Assembly: GCA_965247425.1 (NCBI GenBank)
Contig: OZ252023.1
Location: forward strand, 4,340,001 to 4,404,000
Reading direction: 5' to 3'
Origin: CAZOZZ01 sp965247425
GTDB taxonomy: Bacteria > Acidobacteriota > Terriglobia > 20CM-2-55-15
Length of the DNA: 64,000 nucleotides
This document shows positions 52,637 through 61,759 of this stretch, piece by piece. A program made the translations under genes and the position numbers. The first letter of the stretch is position 1, and each line of letters starts with the position of its first letter. Below the pieces are notes generated by a model. The model was not told where the DNA came from, made no database searches, and saw only the letters and a program-made list of their open reading frames with translations.

Positions 52637-53074
52637 CTACGCCGTGACGGTCCCTGTCAAGGAACCGACTTCGTACTCACAGGTTATAGGGGCCACCCGA
52701 TTCGCCATAACGGCAATGCTGCAGGTGCGAGTCAGCGCATCGTGAATGGCGTCCTGGATGTCCTCATCGGTAAGATCTGGCCCTTTCATGCGGAACTTCA
52801 GCATGATCTTCGTGTAGACCTTTGGATAATCTGGCCGGCGCTCCCCGTCCGTTTCCACCTCGACATCTTCCACATGTTTGCCGGCCTGGTGGAGTGCCTC
52901 ATAGGTATGGATTCCCATACACGCCGCGATAGAGTACATAAGAAGGGCTGGTGGCCTGAATCCCCTACCTTTCCCACCCACATGCGCGGCGGCGTCAATC
53001 GGCAATTCCAGGTCAAGGTCTTCACCTTTGCCGATAAAGTGGAAATCCGTTTTCTGGTTGACTCTTATTTTCAT
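52637..53074 (-). CDS. OsmC/Ohr-family protein
   Basis: 145 residues. The family pattern is present: GGKGRGFRPPALLMYSIAACMGIHTYEALHQAGKHVEDVEVETDGERR with the first cysteine (AAC), and DAIHDALTRTCSIAVMANRVAPITCEYEV with the second cysteine (RTC). The two cysteines are the peroxidatic pair of OsmC-type thiol peroxidases, so hydroperoxide reduction is possible, though many family members have other or unknown roles. It lies 14 bp upstream of the carboxyltransferase gene on the same strand and is probably in its transcript. Confidence 0.82.
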   Translation of the reverse strand: MKIRVNQKTDFHFIGKGEDLDLELPIDAAAHVGGKGRGFRPPALLMYSIAACMGIHTYEALHQAGKHVEDVEVETDGERRPDYPKVYTKIMLKFRMKGPDLTDEDIQDAIHDALTRTCSIAVMANRVAPITCEYEVGSLTGTVTA

Positions 53075-53284
53075 CGTTTAACCCCTTTCGGTGAAGTGAC
53101 ACAGCCTCCCGGTCAGATCGTGAGCCGTCAAATGAGTTTCGCCTTCGGAACTTCGGTCCCGTTCAGATGGTGGGCGCGCGGCCCCTTCAGAGCCTGAGGG
53201 GGAGCCGCGCGAACCCCATCGACGGCGAAACTCCGCCCACTTTCGGTTGCCAGGGTGACCGGGAGGCTCTGTCGCCCGGCCCTT

Positions 53285-54256
53285 TCACTTAGGAAGCACC
53301 ACAGAGAGTGGGGGCTCACCCGTCGCCACACGCTGGATGTTCTCCCAAGCAAAACGGGACCGGCGGAACCAGCCCTCGTATCCATGTCCCGCGACATGGG
53401 GTGAAAGGACGACATTGTCCAGCTGCGTGAAAGGATGATCGGCGGTGAAGGGTTCGGCGCAAAAGACATCCAGCCCCGCTCCAGCGATGCGATTCTCCCT
53501 CAAGGCCTCGGCCAGGGAATCCTCGTCCACCGCAAGCCCGCGGCTGGTGTTGAGAAGGACGGTGGTGGGCTTCATCATGCCCAGTGCTTCCCGCCCGATG
53601 ATCCCCTCGGTCTCCGGGGTGGCGGGGACATGCAGGCTGATGATGTCTGCCTCCCGCAGTAACTCCTCCAGAGAGACTCGGCGGGCCTCTAGATCTTTCT
53701 CTATCTCGGGGGCGGACACGACGTCGTAGTATATGACCCGGGTCTCGAACGCCGCCAAGCGCCGGGCTACTTTCCGGCCGATGTTCCCCGCCCCAACCAG
53801 GCCCAGGGTTTTGCCCGCCACCTCAAAAGTGTTAAATCCCGAAATCGGCTCCCGCCACCGTCCCTCCCGCATCGCCCGGTCACACTGGATGAGGCGCTTG
53901 TAAAGGGCCAAAAGGAGGGCAACAGTGTGCTCGGCCACCGACCAGGAGTTGGCCCCGCCGTTGGTAGCCACCGGGATACCCAACTCGGCGGTAAGGCTCA
54001 AGTCTATCTCGTCATAGCCGGCGGTCAAGAGTTGGATCAGGCGCAGCTTCTTGGCCGCTCGCACGAGGTCCCCAGAGATCTTGGCCGGGTGGAGGACCAG
54101 GAAGTCCGCCTCCCGCATCAAGGGGAGTTTCTCCTCCTCGCTGACACGACGGGGTAGCCAGGTCAGCTCAAACCCCTCGCGGGGCGCTTCCTCCGAGAAG
54201 ATTTCCGCCACCCGCTCCTTTTGACCATTGATGAAAAACACCTTGGACATCTTCAT
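53285..54256 (-). CDS. D-isomer 2-hydroxyacid dehydrogenase
   Basis: About 323 residues; GAGGAGG just before two nearby ATGs (54256 and 54250) places the start. The earlier open frame lacks support. The NAD-binding fold has TLGLVGAGNIGRKVARRLAAFETRVIYYDV, and the substrate domain has LIQLLTAGYDEIDLSLTAELGIPVATNGGANSWSVAEHTVALLLAL. Catalytic residues are Arg in LLNTSRGLAVDEDSLAEAL, Glu in AGAGLDVFCAEPF and His in NVVLSPHVAGHGYEG. It reduces 2-oxo acids to D-hydroxy acids, or oxidises phosphoglycerate. It is separated from OsmC by 210 bp with no gene. Confidence 0.87.
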   Translation of the reverse strand: MKMSKVFFINGQKERVAEIFSEEAPREGFELTWLPRRVSEEEKLPLMREADFLVLHPAKISGDLVRAAKKLRLIQLLTAGYDEIDLSLTAELGIPVATNGGANSWSVAEHTVALLLALYKRLIQCDRAMREGRWREPISGFNTFEVAGKTLGLVGAGNIGRKVARRLAAFETRVIYYDVVSAPEIEKDLEARRVSLEELLREADIISLHVPATPETEGIIGREALGMMKPTTVLLNTSRGLAVDEDSLAEALRENRIAGAGLDVFCAEPFTADHPFTQLDNVVLSPHVAGHGYEGWFRRSRFAWENIQRVATGEPPLSVVLPK

Positions 54257-54619
54257 GCCTCCTCGAATCGCCGACCTCTTATGGTTCCTCTCAGGAATCG
54301 GTGCGCCGTGACCAGGGGGCTTGAACAACTACCCCCGGTATCTGAGAGGCGATTCATCCTCCTGGACGGTCCCGTCCAGGCGACGGCGTGCTTTGCCAGG
54401 GTCTCGTCCGGTTACCGTCGGTGAACGTCCAGCCAAGACCCAAGCCGAGGGGGTATGAGTGTCGGTGAAGGTCAGACCGCCGTGCCAAAATCTGCCGCGA
54501 CTGTCGGCCAGTAAGCGCCTGTGCCTGAGCGCTTTGCGGTGGGATCGGCTGCCGCCGAGCAGTCCCCCCATCGAAGAGCGGGCCCGCGCAGGCAGGGGTT
54601 CAACCCAGGGCTTTTACCC

Positions 54620-55290
54620 ACTGTGATCCCGGCAAGACCTTATGCACTTCTTGACCCGCTGTCAATCCTTATTCTTGTGCCATATGTTCAACTATGGGCT
54701 CATACGATTCCTCACAACCCATCGTCCGCGGTCTCTGGTTGCCCTCGACCACCGACTACCTCTTCCTAGAGGAGACTATGAGGCTTTCCCAAGTTCCTGG
54801 AGAATCCCTCTGGAAGCGTGCCCCGGGCTAGAGACTCCGGCGGCTCGGAACAACCTTGCATATCGGTCATCCCGATTCAGCCTTCGACCGATATAAAAGC
54901 CTCGGCATCCGCAACGTGATAAATTTCGGAGCTGAACCCTCGCAGCCCACTTCCTCGCTGTCTACGCTTCTCTCCCGCCGGTCACCCGGCGACAGGCAAG
55001 ACTCGCTACCGGCCTGCCCGCTACGGCTTTAGCCGGACTGGACTTTCACCAGTTGGATTCTTTCGAAAGGTTTCGTCCGCTCACATGGATTCCCCCCCTC
55101 CCAAGCTTTGCTTGGCGCGATATTCCGCTTATCCGCCTCGGCGGCCACCCCAGCATGCAGGGAGAAACCTGACGCTTTCGCCATCCGTGAGCGGTTCTCC
55201 TCCAGGTTTCCTCGCGACATTTCGGCGAGACGGGCTACCATGATCAAGCCTCCGGCGCTGCAATAGGGCTATAATTCGCCTCGGAATCTT
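54620..55290 (-). ncRNA. Probable group II intron fragment (5' domain region, no maturase)
   Basis: On the minus strand the sequence shows group II intron-like blocks in the expected order: GGTGAAAGTCC (near 55045), GGCAGGCCGGTAGCGAGTC, GAAGCGTAGACAGCGAGG, and later GGAACTTGGGAAAGCC. These resemble the domain I part of bacterial introns. No reverse transcriptase/maturase frame follows, and I could not find a domain V hairpin, so the element appears truncated. Limits are approximate. The rest of the 1.1-kb gap (54257-55384) holds only compact GC-rich sequence with no gene. Confidence 0.45.
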
Positions 55291-55384
55291 CTTCCTCGGG
55301 CTGATGTCCCTTTGCGGGCCACCACTTTTCCCGTTGGGTCGGTCCAGCCTAGGGGCACGAGCCAACCAGCGATTGGGCGAAAAG

Positions 55385-57637
55385 ATGACTACCGACAGAC
55401 CAAAGATTATCTATACGCTTACCGACGAAGCACCCCTGCTCGCCACCTGCTCCCTGCTTCCGATCATCAGGACTTTTTCCTCTGCGGCCGGTATCGACAT
55501 CGAAACAAGCAATATTTCAGTAGCCGCGAGAATCCTCGCTGAATTTTCCGATTCCCTGACGCAAGAGCAGAAAGTACCCGACAACCTGGCCAAACTGACC
55601 CACCTGACCCAGGACCCCAGCACCAACATCATCAAGCTGCCCAACATCAGCGCCTCGGTTCCACAGTTGACCGCCGCGATCGCCGAGCTGCAGTCGAGCG
55701 GCTACAACGTTCCCGACTACCCGGAAGACCCGCAGACCGAGGAAGCAAAAGAAATTGGGCAACGTTACTCGAAAGTCCTGGGCAGTGCGGTCAATCCGGT
55801 GCTCCGCGAAGGCAATTCCGATCGCCGAGCGCCGGCGGCGGTGAAACGATACGCGCGCAAGAACCCGCACTCCATGACCGAATGGAGTCCCGCGTCCCGC
55901 ACGCACGTGGCGCATATGCGCGGCGGTGATTTCTATTCCAGCGAAAAATCCATGACCATGGACCGGGCCTGTGACGTGAAAATGGATCTGGTGACGAAAG
56001 ATGGCGAGGTCCTCGTTTTGAAGGAAAAGGTCTCGCTGTCGGAAGGCGAAGTCATCGACAGCATGTTCATGAGCAAGAAGGCGCTGTGCGAGTTCTTCGA
56101 GGAGCAAATGGAAGACGCCAGGAAGACCGGCGTGATGTTCTCGCTGCACGTGAAGGCGACGATGATGAAGGTCTCGCATCCGATCGTATTCGGCCATGCG
56201 GTCAAGACGTTCTACAAGGACTTGTTCGCCGGACACGGTAAGTTGTTCGAAGAACTGGGAGTGAACCCGGACAACGGAATCAGCAGCGTGTACGAGAAAA
56301 TTGAACGCCTGCCGGAGTCCTTGCGCGACGAGATCGAGGAGGACATCCACGCCTGCTATCAGGGACGCCCCGAAGTGGCAATGGTTGATTCCGCAAAAGG
56401 CATTTCCAATCTGCATGCGCCAAACGACGTGATCGTCGATGCCTCCATGCCGGCGATGATCCGTGCCGGCGGCAAGATGTATGGACCGGACGGTCATTTG
56501 AAAGATACCAAGGCAGTGATGCCCGAAAGCACCTTCGCCAGGATCTACCAGGAGATGATCAATTTCTGCAAGACCCATGGTGCGTTCGACCCGACCACAA
56601 TGGGCACGGTGCCGAACGTGGGTCTGATGGCGCAAAAGGCCGAGGAGTACGGTTCGCATGACAAGACCTTCGAAATCCCCGCCGACGGCGTGGCGCGGAT
56701 CGTCGACGATCAAGGCAAGGTGCTGATCGAGCAGAACGTCGAAGTAGGCGATATCTGGCGTATGTGCCAGACCAAGGACGCGGCGATCCGCGACTGGGTG
56801 AAATTGGCCGTAACCCGCGCCCGGCAATCCAACACCCCCCGGTGTTTTGGCTGGAGGAGTATCGCCCCCACGAGGCCGAGCTGATCAAGAAAGTCAAATG
56901 CTACCTCCAGGATTACGACCTGACGGGGCTCGACATTCAGATTATGTCGCACCTGCGGGGTATGCGTTATTCCCTGGGGCGCATTATCCGCGGCAAAGAC
57001 ACGATTTCGGTGACCGGCAATATCTTGCGTGATTATCTGACCGACCTGTTCCCTATCATGGAGCTCGGCACGAGCGCGAAAATGCTTTCCATCGTACCGT
57101 TGATGGCGGGCGGCAGCTTGTTCGAAACCGGCGCCGGCGGCTCCGCGCCCAAGCACGTCCACCAGCTCGTGCAGGAAAACCACTTGCGCTGGGATTCGAT
57201 GGGAGAATTCCTCGCCCTCAGCGTATCGCTGGAGGACGTCGGCATCAAAATCGGCAATAATAAGGCCAAGATATTGGCGAAAACCCTGGACGAAGCGACC
57301 GGCAAGCTGCTGGACAACAACAAAGTCGCCATCGCGCAAGACCGGCGAGCTGGACACCCGCGGCAGCCACTTCTACCTGGCTATGTATTGGGCGCAGGCG
57401 CTGGCCGAACAGACCGAAGACCCGGAACTGCAGGCCTATTTCGCTCCGCTGGCGAAAACGCTGACCGAGAACGAACAGCCGATCGTCGAGGAAATGAATG
57501 CGGTGCAGGGACAACCGGTGGACATCGGCGGATACTTTCTCGCCGACCCGGAAAAAACCAAAGCCATCATGCGGCCGAGCGCCACGTTCAATGAAGCCTT
57601 GGCGTCGCGCGACGGCCTGCGGCCGCGCGCGGGTTGA
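55385..57637 (+). pseudogene. icd: Monomeric NADP-dependent isocitrate dehydrogenase, two frameshifts
   Basis: The monomeric type II enzyme (normally about 740 residues) is recognisable across its length: PKIIYTLTDEAPLLATCSLLPI at the start, NPVLREGNSDRRAP with the substrate arginines, SLHVKATMMKVSHPIVFGHAVKTF, NGISSVYEKIERLP, DGARHAMVD-like VAMVDSAKGISNLHAPNDVIVDASMPAMIR, and GSHFYLAMYWAQALAEQ. The frame changes twice. Near 56838, at a run of six C, reading shifts by one base (SNTP then VFWLEEYRPHEAELI). Near 57340 it shifts back (then GELDTRGSHFY). If the sequence is right the gene is dead; if the C-runs are misread it is intact. Its 3' end abuts IS91 end C, whose bases form the last codons. 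Confidence 0.85.
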
Positions 57638-57706
57638 CATAACACACATACCACGACAATTCAGCCCTGCCATAGTCGTCAGACCCTGCTTATTCCGCTT
57701 ATCCGC
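57611..57706 (+). repeat. IS91 terminal sequence without transposase (end C)
   Basis: 96 bases matching the last part of ends A and B: GACGGCCTGCGGCCGC, GGTTGACATAACAC, GCCATAGTCGTCAGACCCTG and CGCTTATCCGCC. No transposase remains; the upstream neighbour is the broken isocitrate dehydrogenase. Confidence 0.75.
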
Positions 57707-58361
57707 CACCTGACGTCAGCCCTCTGCTGGCATTGCCAGCACGGCCATTCTCCGACGCCGTCGTTTATTCCGTTTGTCAAAGAGCCCTGGAGTCAGGTCC
57801 TCCTCAATTCGGGTCGACGGTTCCGCCATCTCTGATAAAGGGAGCTGGGTTGAGATTCGTGAGATAGATCCTCCCTTGTCGCTAGCGTTGATCGGGATTG
57901 CCGCGGCACGAAACGCGTCAGGACGCGCGAATCTGTTATTACCGCGGCAATTTCGATAACGGAACTTGAAGGAAGCGGCCGAGGTTTGCCGCTGTTCGGG
58001 GCAGGCTATGGAGAAAGTAATGCAGTCTTCTTTGGAATCAATATGTTGGTGCTTCGGGCTGAACGCCCAAGAGGTGCTCGGAACCGTCATGAAAAGCTAG
58101 GATATCACGTTCCCCGGCATGGCCTGCCGCGATTCGCAGTTTGGGGAGATCGTTGGCCAGAGGGCCGACGTTCGTGTCGGTCTGAGACCAAGTTCGGGTA
58201 TGGCCAGATTCCACGGGATGCACACGCGAAGCGTCCGCGGCCATAGCCGAAGGCGGAGGCCGCTTCGTTCTAGTCGCTTCGTGTTTAGTAATGTGGAAGA
58301 ACCGTTCGATCACGTCTAGGCATTCTTGATTTCATAAGAGCTCGCGGGACACTCTCAGTCG
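57707..58361. other. No gene recognised
   Basis: About 650 bp after IS91 end C. Open frames exist on both strands but none shows a family, a ribosome site or consistent coding pattern. The minus-strand frame near 57720-57840 ends RNKRRRRRMAVLAMPAEG and may be the tail of a degraded mobile-element gene. Confidence 0.4.
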
Positions 58362-58586
58362 TCAGAACCTCTTCTGCCCTTTCCTCTTCTCGGCAATCCA
58401 GCGCTCCACGTCTTCGATCAGGTACCCGACACGTCCGGCCGAAATCTGGAACGGTTTGGGAAGCTGACCGATCCTCGCGAGACGCCATAACGTAGTCCGA
58501 CTCAGGCCGGTCATCTGTGCCACGGCACGAGGCGAGGCGATTCGCGGCTTAATCGATTGCGAGTTCGTTGTCAGCTGCTGTTTCAT
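58362..58586 (-). CDS. AlpA-like/excisionase-type regulator
   Basis: 74 residues. A MerR-like winged helix of the AlpA group: RIASPRAVAQMTGLSRTTLWRLARIGQLPKPFQISAGRVGYLIEDVERWIAEKRKGQ. The pattern (helix-turn-helix ending in a wing, then a DVERWI helix) is typical of small regulators and excisionases in integrative elements and prophages. It probably regulated an integrase that is no longer in the window. It heads a small minus-strand remnant with the two genes at 58657 and 58879. Confidence 0.8.
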   Translation of the reverse strand: MKQQLTTNSQSIKPRIASPRAVAQMTGLSRTTLWRLARIGQLPKPFQISAGRVGYLIEDVERWIAEKRKGQKRF

Positions 58587-58656
58587 TTGGCCAGTCTCCT
58601 ACCTCTGTCCTTCCAAGTGGTGATCTGGTCGTTCGGTTTGTCCAGACGGAATCTCT

Positions 58657-58842
58657 TCAGTTGGATGATGTCTTTCCCGGTTCTCCGGCTGAATCCGGAT
58701 TACTTTCCGGCGAATCCTTGAGCATTTTCTTCCAACCGCGTCGCTCCGCTTTCTTACTCTTTTTCAGTTCCTCGAGTTCAGCAAGTTCGCAGTCGATCTG
58801 CTCAATCTTCGTGACGATGGCGGCATTGATTTCTGAAGTCAT
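58657..58842 (-). CDS. Small hypothetical coiled-coil protein
   Basis: 61 residues with no family recognised. A central helix rich in Glu and Lys (AIVTKIEQIDCELAELEELKKSKKAER) looks like a short coiled coil, followed by a polar tail. It lies 70 bp upstream of the AlpA-like gene and 36 bp downstream of the 58879 gene, all on the minus strand, as expected for an integrative-element operon. Confidence 0.5.
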   Translation of the reverse strand: MTSEINAAIVTKIEQIDCELAELEELKKSKKAERRGWKKMLKDSPESNPDSAGEPGKTSSN

Positions 58843-58878
58843 TTCTATCCTCCTGGTCAGTGTTTTGTTCCCTTCATC

Positions 58879-59748
58879 TCAGTCCGCTGCACGCTGGAAT
58901 TCGGACAGCAATTTGAACGTCACAAGGTCCAAGATCCGCCCTGCCTCGTACCCCATTCTCGACTCGATCATGGTCCGCAGCTTTTCGGCGATTTTCCGAT
59001 TGGCCATGGCGAACCAGATCTCATCGAATCCTGCCCGAACATCAACCAGGTTCCAGAGCTCCTTTTCGATTCCGTGGCAAACGACTTCAACCGCAACCCG
59101 CTTACCATCCTTCACGAGCGCCACGTCAGCGCTTTTGTCAGACGGAGAGAATTCAATCCGGGGTTCGTATCCGTTGTGCGCAGCCCACTCCAAGATCTTG
59201 CTCTGATGATATTGATGCTCCAGTCCTCCCTTGCCATTCCGCTTCGCGAACGGAACTCCATTCGTTTTCAGAAGCTCGTAGCCTTTGTCCTCGATGCCAG
59301 CGATGCGCACCGTCCGGGACGGTCCGTGGGTCTTCACCGAATCGACCTTGATGAGGCCAGCCGCTTCCAATTCCTTGCGCAGGTCGTGACCGGTTGACAG
59401 TCCGAGCCCGAGCTTCTTGTCGCGCTTCGAGACAGGCACCAGTTGATCCTTTGCGATCTCCGATAGGTAACGCAGTGCCGTGTCCGATACAAGCGTGAGC
59501 GAAAGCTGGGACTTCTTTTTGGGCTCAACGACAACGGCTGCTTGAGAAGGCACGTAATGCAGGTCTGCGACTGAAAGCCGCACGCGCTCGGCGATCGTTT
59601 CCTCTGACGGCAGCTGATCAACCTCACTGTCCCGGATCTTGACGAGGAACGGTTCCGGAGAACTCGGATTCATGTATTGAACAACGCACGTGTGTTTTGG
59701 GCGTCGTAGCCCGCAGAACTGCCTCACGATCTGGTGTGGCAGTGTCAT
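58879..59748 (-). CDS. Hypothetical integrative-element protein, possible remnant of a conjugative ATPase-like protein
   Basis: 289 residues, family not recognised with confidence. The opening (IVRQFCGLRRPKHTCVVQY, then PEPFLVKIRDSEV) resembles the end of a HerA/TraG-type ATPase, which would make this a 5'-truncated gene. The middle contains a winged-helix-like stretch (LGLSTGHDLRKELEAAGLIKVDSVKTHGPSRTVRIAG). The C-terminal third contains EPRIEFSPSDKSADVALVKDGKRVAVEVVCHG, a D...ExV pattern reminiscent of restriction-nuclease folds. Its start lies very near the divergent antiporter gene, which may be the border between the accessory region and the backbone. Confidence 0.5.
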   Translation of the reverse strand: MTLPHQIVRQFCGLRRPKHTCVVQYMNPSSPEPFLVKIRDSEVDQLPSEETIAERVRLSVADLHYVPSQAAVVVEPKKKSQLSLTLVSDTALRYLSEIAKDQLVPVSKRDKKLGLGLSTGHDLRKELEAAGLIKVDSVKTHGPSRTVRIAGIEDKGYELLKTNGVPFAKRNGKGGLEHQYHQSKILEWAAHNGYEPRIEFSPSDKSADVALVKDGKRVAVEVVCHGIEKELWNLVDVRAGFDEIWFAMANRKIAEKLRTMIESRMGYEAGRILDLVTFKLLSEFQRAAD

Positions 59749-59793
59749 CCTCCCAAACCAAACAACTTCGCGATTGCCCTATACTCCCAATTG

Positions 59794-60828
59794 ATGGATG
59801 CGCTGATCGAGAGTTTATTCCACGACATGAACTCGCTCCTGCTCGCAGGAGTGATCGTCGTTTCGCTGATGGTGCTGGGGAAGTCCGCCGACTGGTTGGT
59901 GGATGCGGCCGTGTCGCTGTCGGAGAGGTCCGGGGTGCCAAAGGTTGTAATCGGCGCAACTGTCGTGAGTCTTGGCACGACGGCTCCGGAAGCCGCGGTC
60001 TCGGTTCTGGCGGCCATTCAGGGAAGCCCCGGGCTCGCACTGGGCAATGCCGTGGGGTCTATTATCTGCGACACCGGCCTCATTCTCGGCCTGGCCACAC
60101 TGATCGCTCCCTTGCGCCTGGACCGAACCATCGTCAACCGGCAGGGCTGGATACAGCTCGGCGCAGGACTGGCTCTGGTGATCTTCTCGTTTCCTTTCAG
60201 CCGGCCCGCCGCGGTGTTCCTCTCCGGAGGCAATCTGCCCCAGACCGTCGGGTTCATCTTCCTGGTCGCGCTCGTCGTTTATGTTTATGTATCCATCCGG
60301 TGGGCCCGGCAGAACACCGGCGACGGGGTGCCCGACGAGTTTGAACATGGCGACTCAGATGCAACATTCGTCATTTCGCTCAAGCTCGCCGGTTCCCTGG
60401 TGCTGGTCGTGGCCGCGGCGTCTGTGTTGATTCCAGCCGTGGAGGAGGCGGCGCGCCGGCTCTCTGTTCCAGAAAGCATCATTGCGGCGACCCTGGTGGC
60501 ATTCGGAACATCGCTTCCCGAGCTTGTCACCGCGATCAGGGCTTCGATGCGCGGCCATGGCGAACTCGCCGTCGGTAACGTGATCGGGGCCGACATCCTG
60601 AACGTCCTGCTCGTGGCCGGCGCGGCGGCAGCGGTAACGCCGTCAGGCCTTGTCGCCGACCCTCACTTCTTTCAGATTCTATTTCCAGCGATGATATTCA
60701 TCCTGGTGGTGTTTCGTGTCGGTATCGTCTTCTCCGGCGAGGCCATGAAGCGACCTTTCGGAATCCTTCTCCTCGCCTCCTATGTCCTGGTCACGCTTGT
60801 GAGTTACCTGTTCCGTCCTTCAGGGTAA
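59794..60828 (+). CDS. Calcium/sodium:cation antiporter (CaCA, YrbG-like)
   Basis: 344 residues, about ten transmembrane helices, start at the ATG at 59794; the longer frame adds an unsupported polar leader. It has the two inverted alpha-repeats of the family: VVSLGTTAPEAAVSVLAAIQGSPGLALGNAVGSIICDTGL and VAFGTSLPELVTAIRASMRGHGELAVGNVIGADILNVLL. Each contains the GT(T/S)xPE and GN(A/V)xG(S/A) ion-site patterns. A central loop (RWARQNTGDGVPDEFEHGDSD) joins the halves. It exchanges Ca2+ for Na+ or H+. Gene style is backbone-like, so the accessory region probably ends just before it. Confidence 0.9.
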   Translation: MDALIESLFHDMNSLLLAGVIVVSLMVLGKSADWLVDAAVSLSERSGVPKVVIGATVVSLGTTAPEAAVSVLAAIQGSPGLALGNAVGSIICDTGLILGLATLIAPLRLDRTIVNRQGWIQLGAGLALVIFSFPFSRPAAVFLSGGNLPQTVGFIFLVALVVYVYVSIRWARQNTGDGVPDEFEHGDSDATFVISLKLAGSLVLVVAAASVLIPAVEEAARRLSVPESIIAATLVAFGTSLPELVTAIRASMRGHGELAVGNVIGADILNVLLVAGAAAAVTPSGLVADPHFFQILFPAMIFILVVFRVGIVFSGEAMKRPFGILLLASYVLVTLVSYLFRPSG

Positions 60829-60879
60829 GGGGCGAGAGTCCAATCGAGGTGAGCCAGCATGCACCCAGTATCGAAAACT

Positions 60880-61338
60880 CTACCGGACCCGCCCAGCCTG
60901 CACCCACCCTGTCATTCCCGAATTCGGACCTTCCAGAGCGCGAACCCTAACCATGTTGAATCTCGAGTCGATGATCAGGATGTCGGTTCCTTCGTTCAGC
61001 ATGAAAGCGCGACCGTCGCGGAGGAGCATGTTGAGGCCGACCTGATCGTCGACCTGCTGGAGATCGTTCATAGCGGACAACGCGTCGTCGTCCACCGCGA
61101 GCATGGACGCCATTGAAATTGTGACTTGGTTCCCGACTGCCAGTGGGTCCGGAGCCCGGGTCGGAAAAGAAATGGTACGAACCGCCGCAACGAGTCCGGT
61201 CAGGCCGGCGATTCCAAGGACAACGAACTTGATGGTCTGCCGGCGACTTTGTCGTTTTTCGAATATCTCTTCCAGTTCTTCCTGGAGGCTCGCCTCGTCG
61301 CGACTTGCCTGCCCTGTTCCCAGTTGCCCCTCAGCCAT
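60880..61338 (-). CDS. Membrane-anchored protein with SH3-like C-terminus
   Basis: 152 residues. A cytoplasmic charged coil (ASLQEELEEIFEKRQSRRQ) is followed by one transmembrane helix (TIKFVVLGIAGLTGLVAAV). The outside part ends in a small beta-rich module (AFMLNEGTDILIIDSRFNMVRVRALEGPNSGMTGWVQAGRVR), an SH3b-like pattern usually linked to cell-wall or ligand binding. No enzymatic motif is seen. Function unknown. Confidence 0.6.
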   Translation of the reverse strand: MAEGQLGTGQASRDEASLQEELEEIFEKRQSRRQTIKFVVLGIAGLTGLVAAVRTISFPTRAPDPLAVGNQVTISMASMLAVDDDALSAMNDLQQVDDQVGLNMLLRDGRAFMLNEGTDILIIDSRFNMVRVRALEGPNSGMTGWVQAGRVR

Positions 61339-61453
61339 ATTCCATTATTGATCAAACTGGCTTTTCAAGGATGGACTGTTCGAAGGGGGATTTCGGGGCT
61401 TTACGTAAGCACTACGAAAGGAAGGGTTTGCGGGCGATCATTGGAGCTGAATT

Positions 61454-61654
61454 TCAAGCGGGAAAGTTGCTGGCGTCCAGAAGCCGCCCGAGTTGCTCGG
61501 CATATTCGTCCGCCTGACCGTGCACGATGTTATATCGGCTCGAGATTTGACGGACCTCGTCGTCACTCAAGTGCTTCATGACGCCCGCAGCGGCCTCTTC
61601 GCCCAACAGGAGCATCAGCGTTGCGGCCGTGGCTACGTTGTCTACGTGTCCCAT
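61454..61654 (-). CDS. Small FliG/MgtE-N-like helical protein
   Basis: 66 residues. The core TAATLMLLLGEEAAAGVMKHLSDDEVRQIS follows the first domain of the motor protein FliG (LLxLGxxxAAxVxKHLSxxEV). That domain also occurs alone or in MgtE transporters as a protein-protein helix bundle. No other flagellar gene is in the window. The stop leaves only one such unit, so it may be a stand-alone adaptor or a remnant. Confidence is limited by its small size. Confidence 0.5.
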   Translation of the reverse strand: MGHVDNVATAATLMLLLGEEAAAGVMKHLSDDEVRQISSRYNIVHGQADEYAEQLGRLLDASNFPA

Positions 61655-61759
61655 AAGTGTCTCTTCGACAGATTTGGAGAGCGACGTTAGCGAAGTACCC
61701 GATCCAGAGAGACAAAGTCGTCTTCGTGCGGACCGACCCTGTTGTATTTTAGAAACGTC

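Noticed and set aside
57716..58090. Minus-strand open frame after IS91 end C
   Set aside because: No recognised domain and biased composition; perhaps a degraded element gene, not supported as a CDS.
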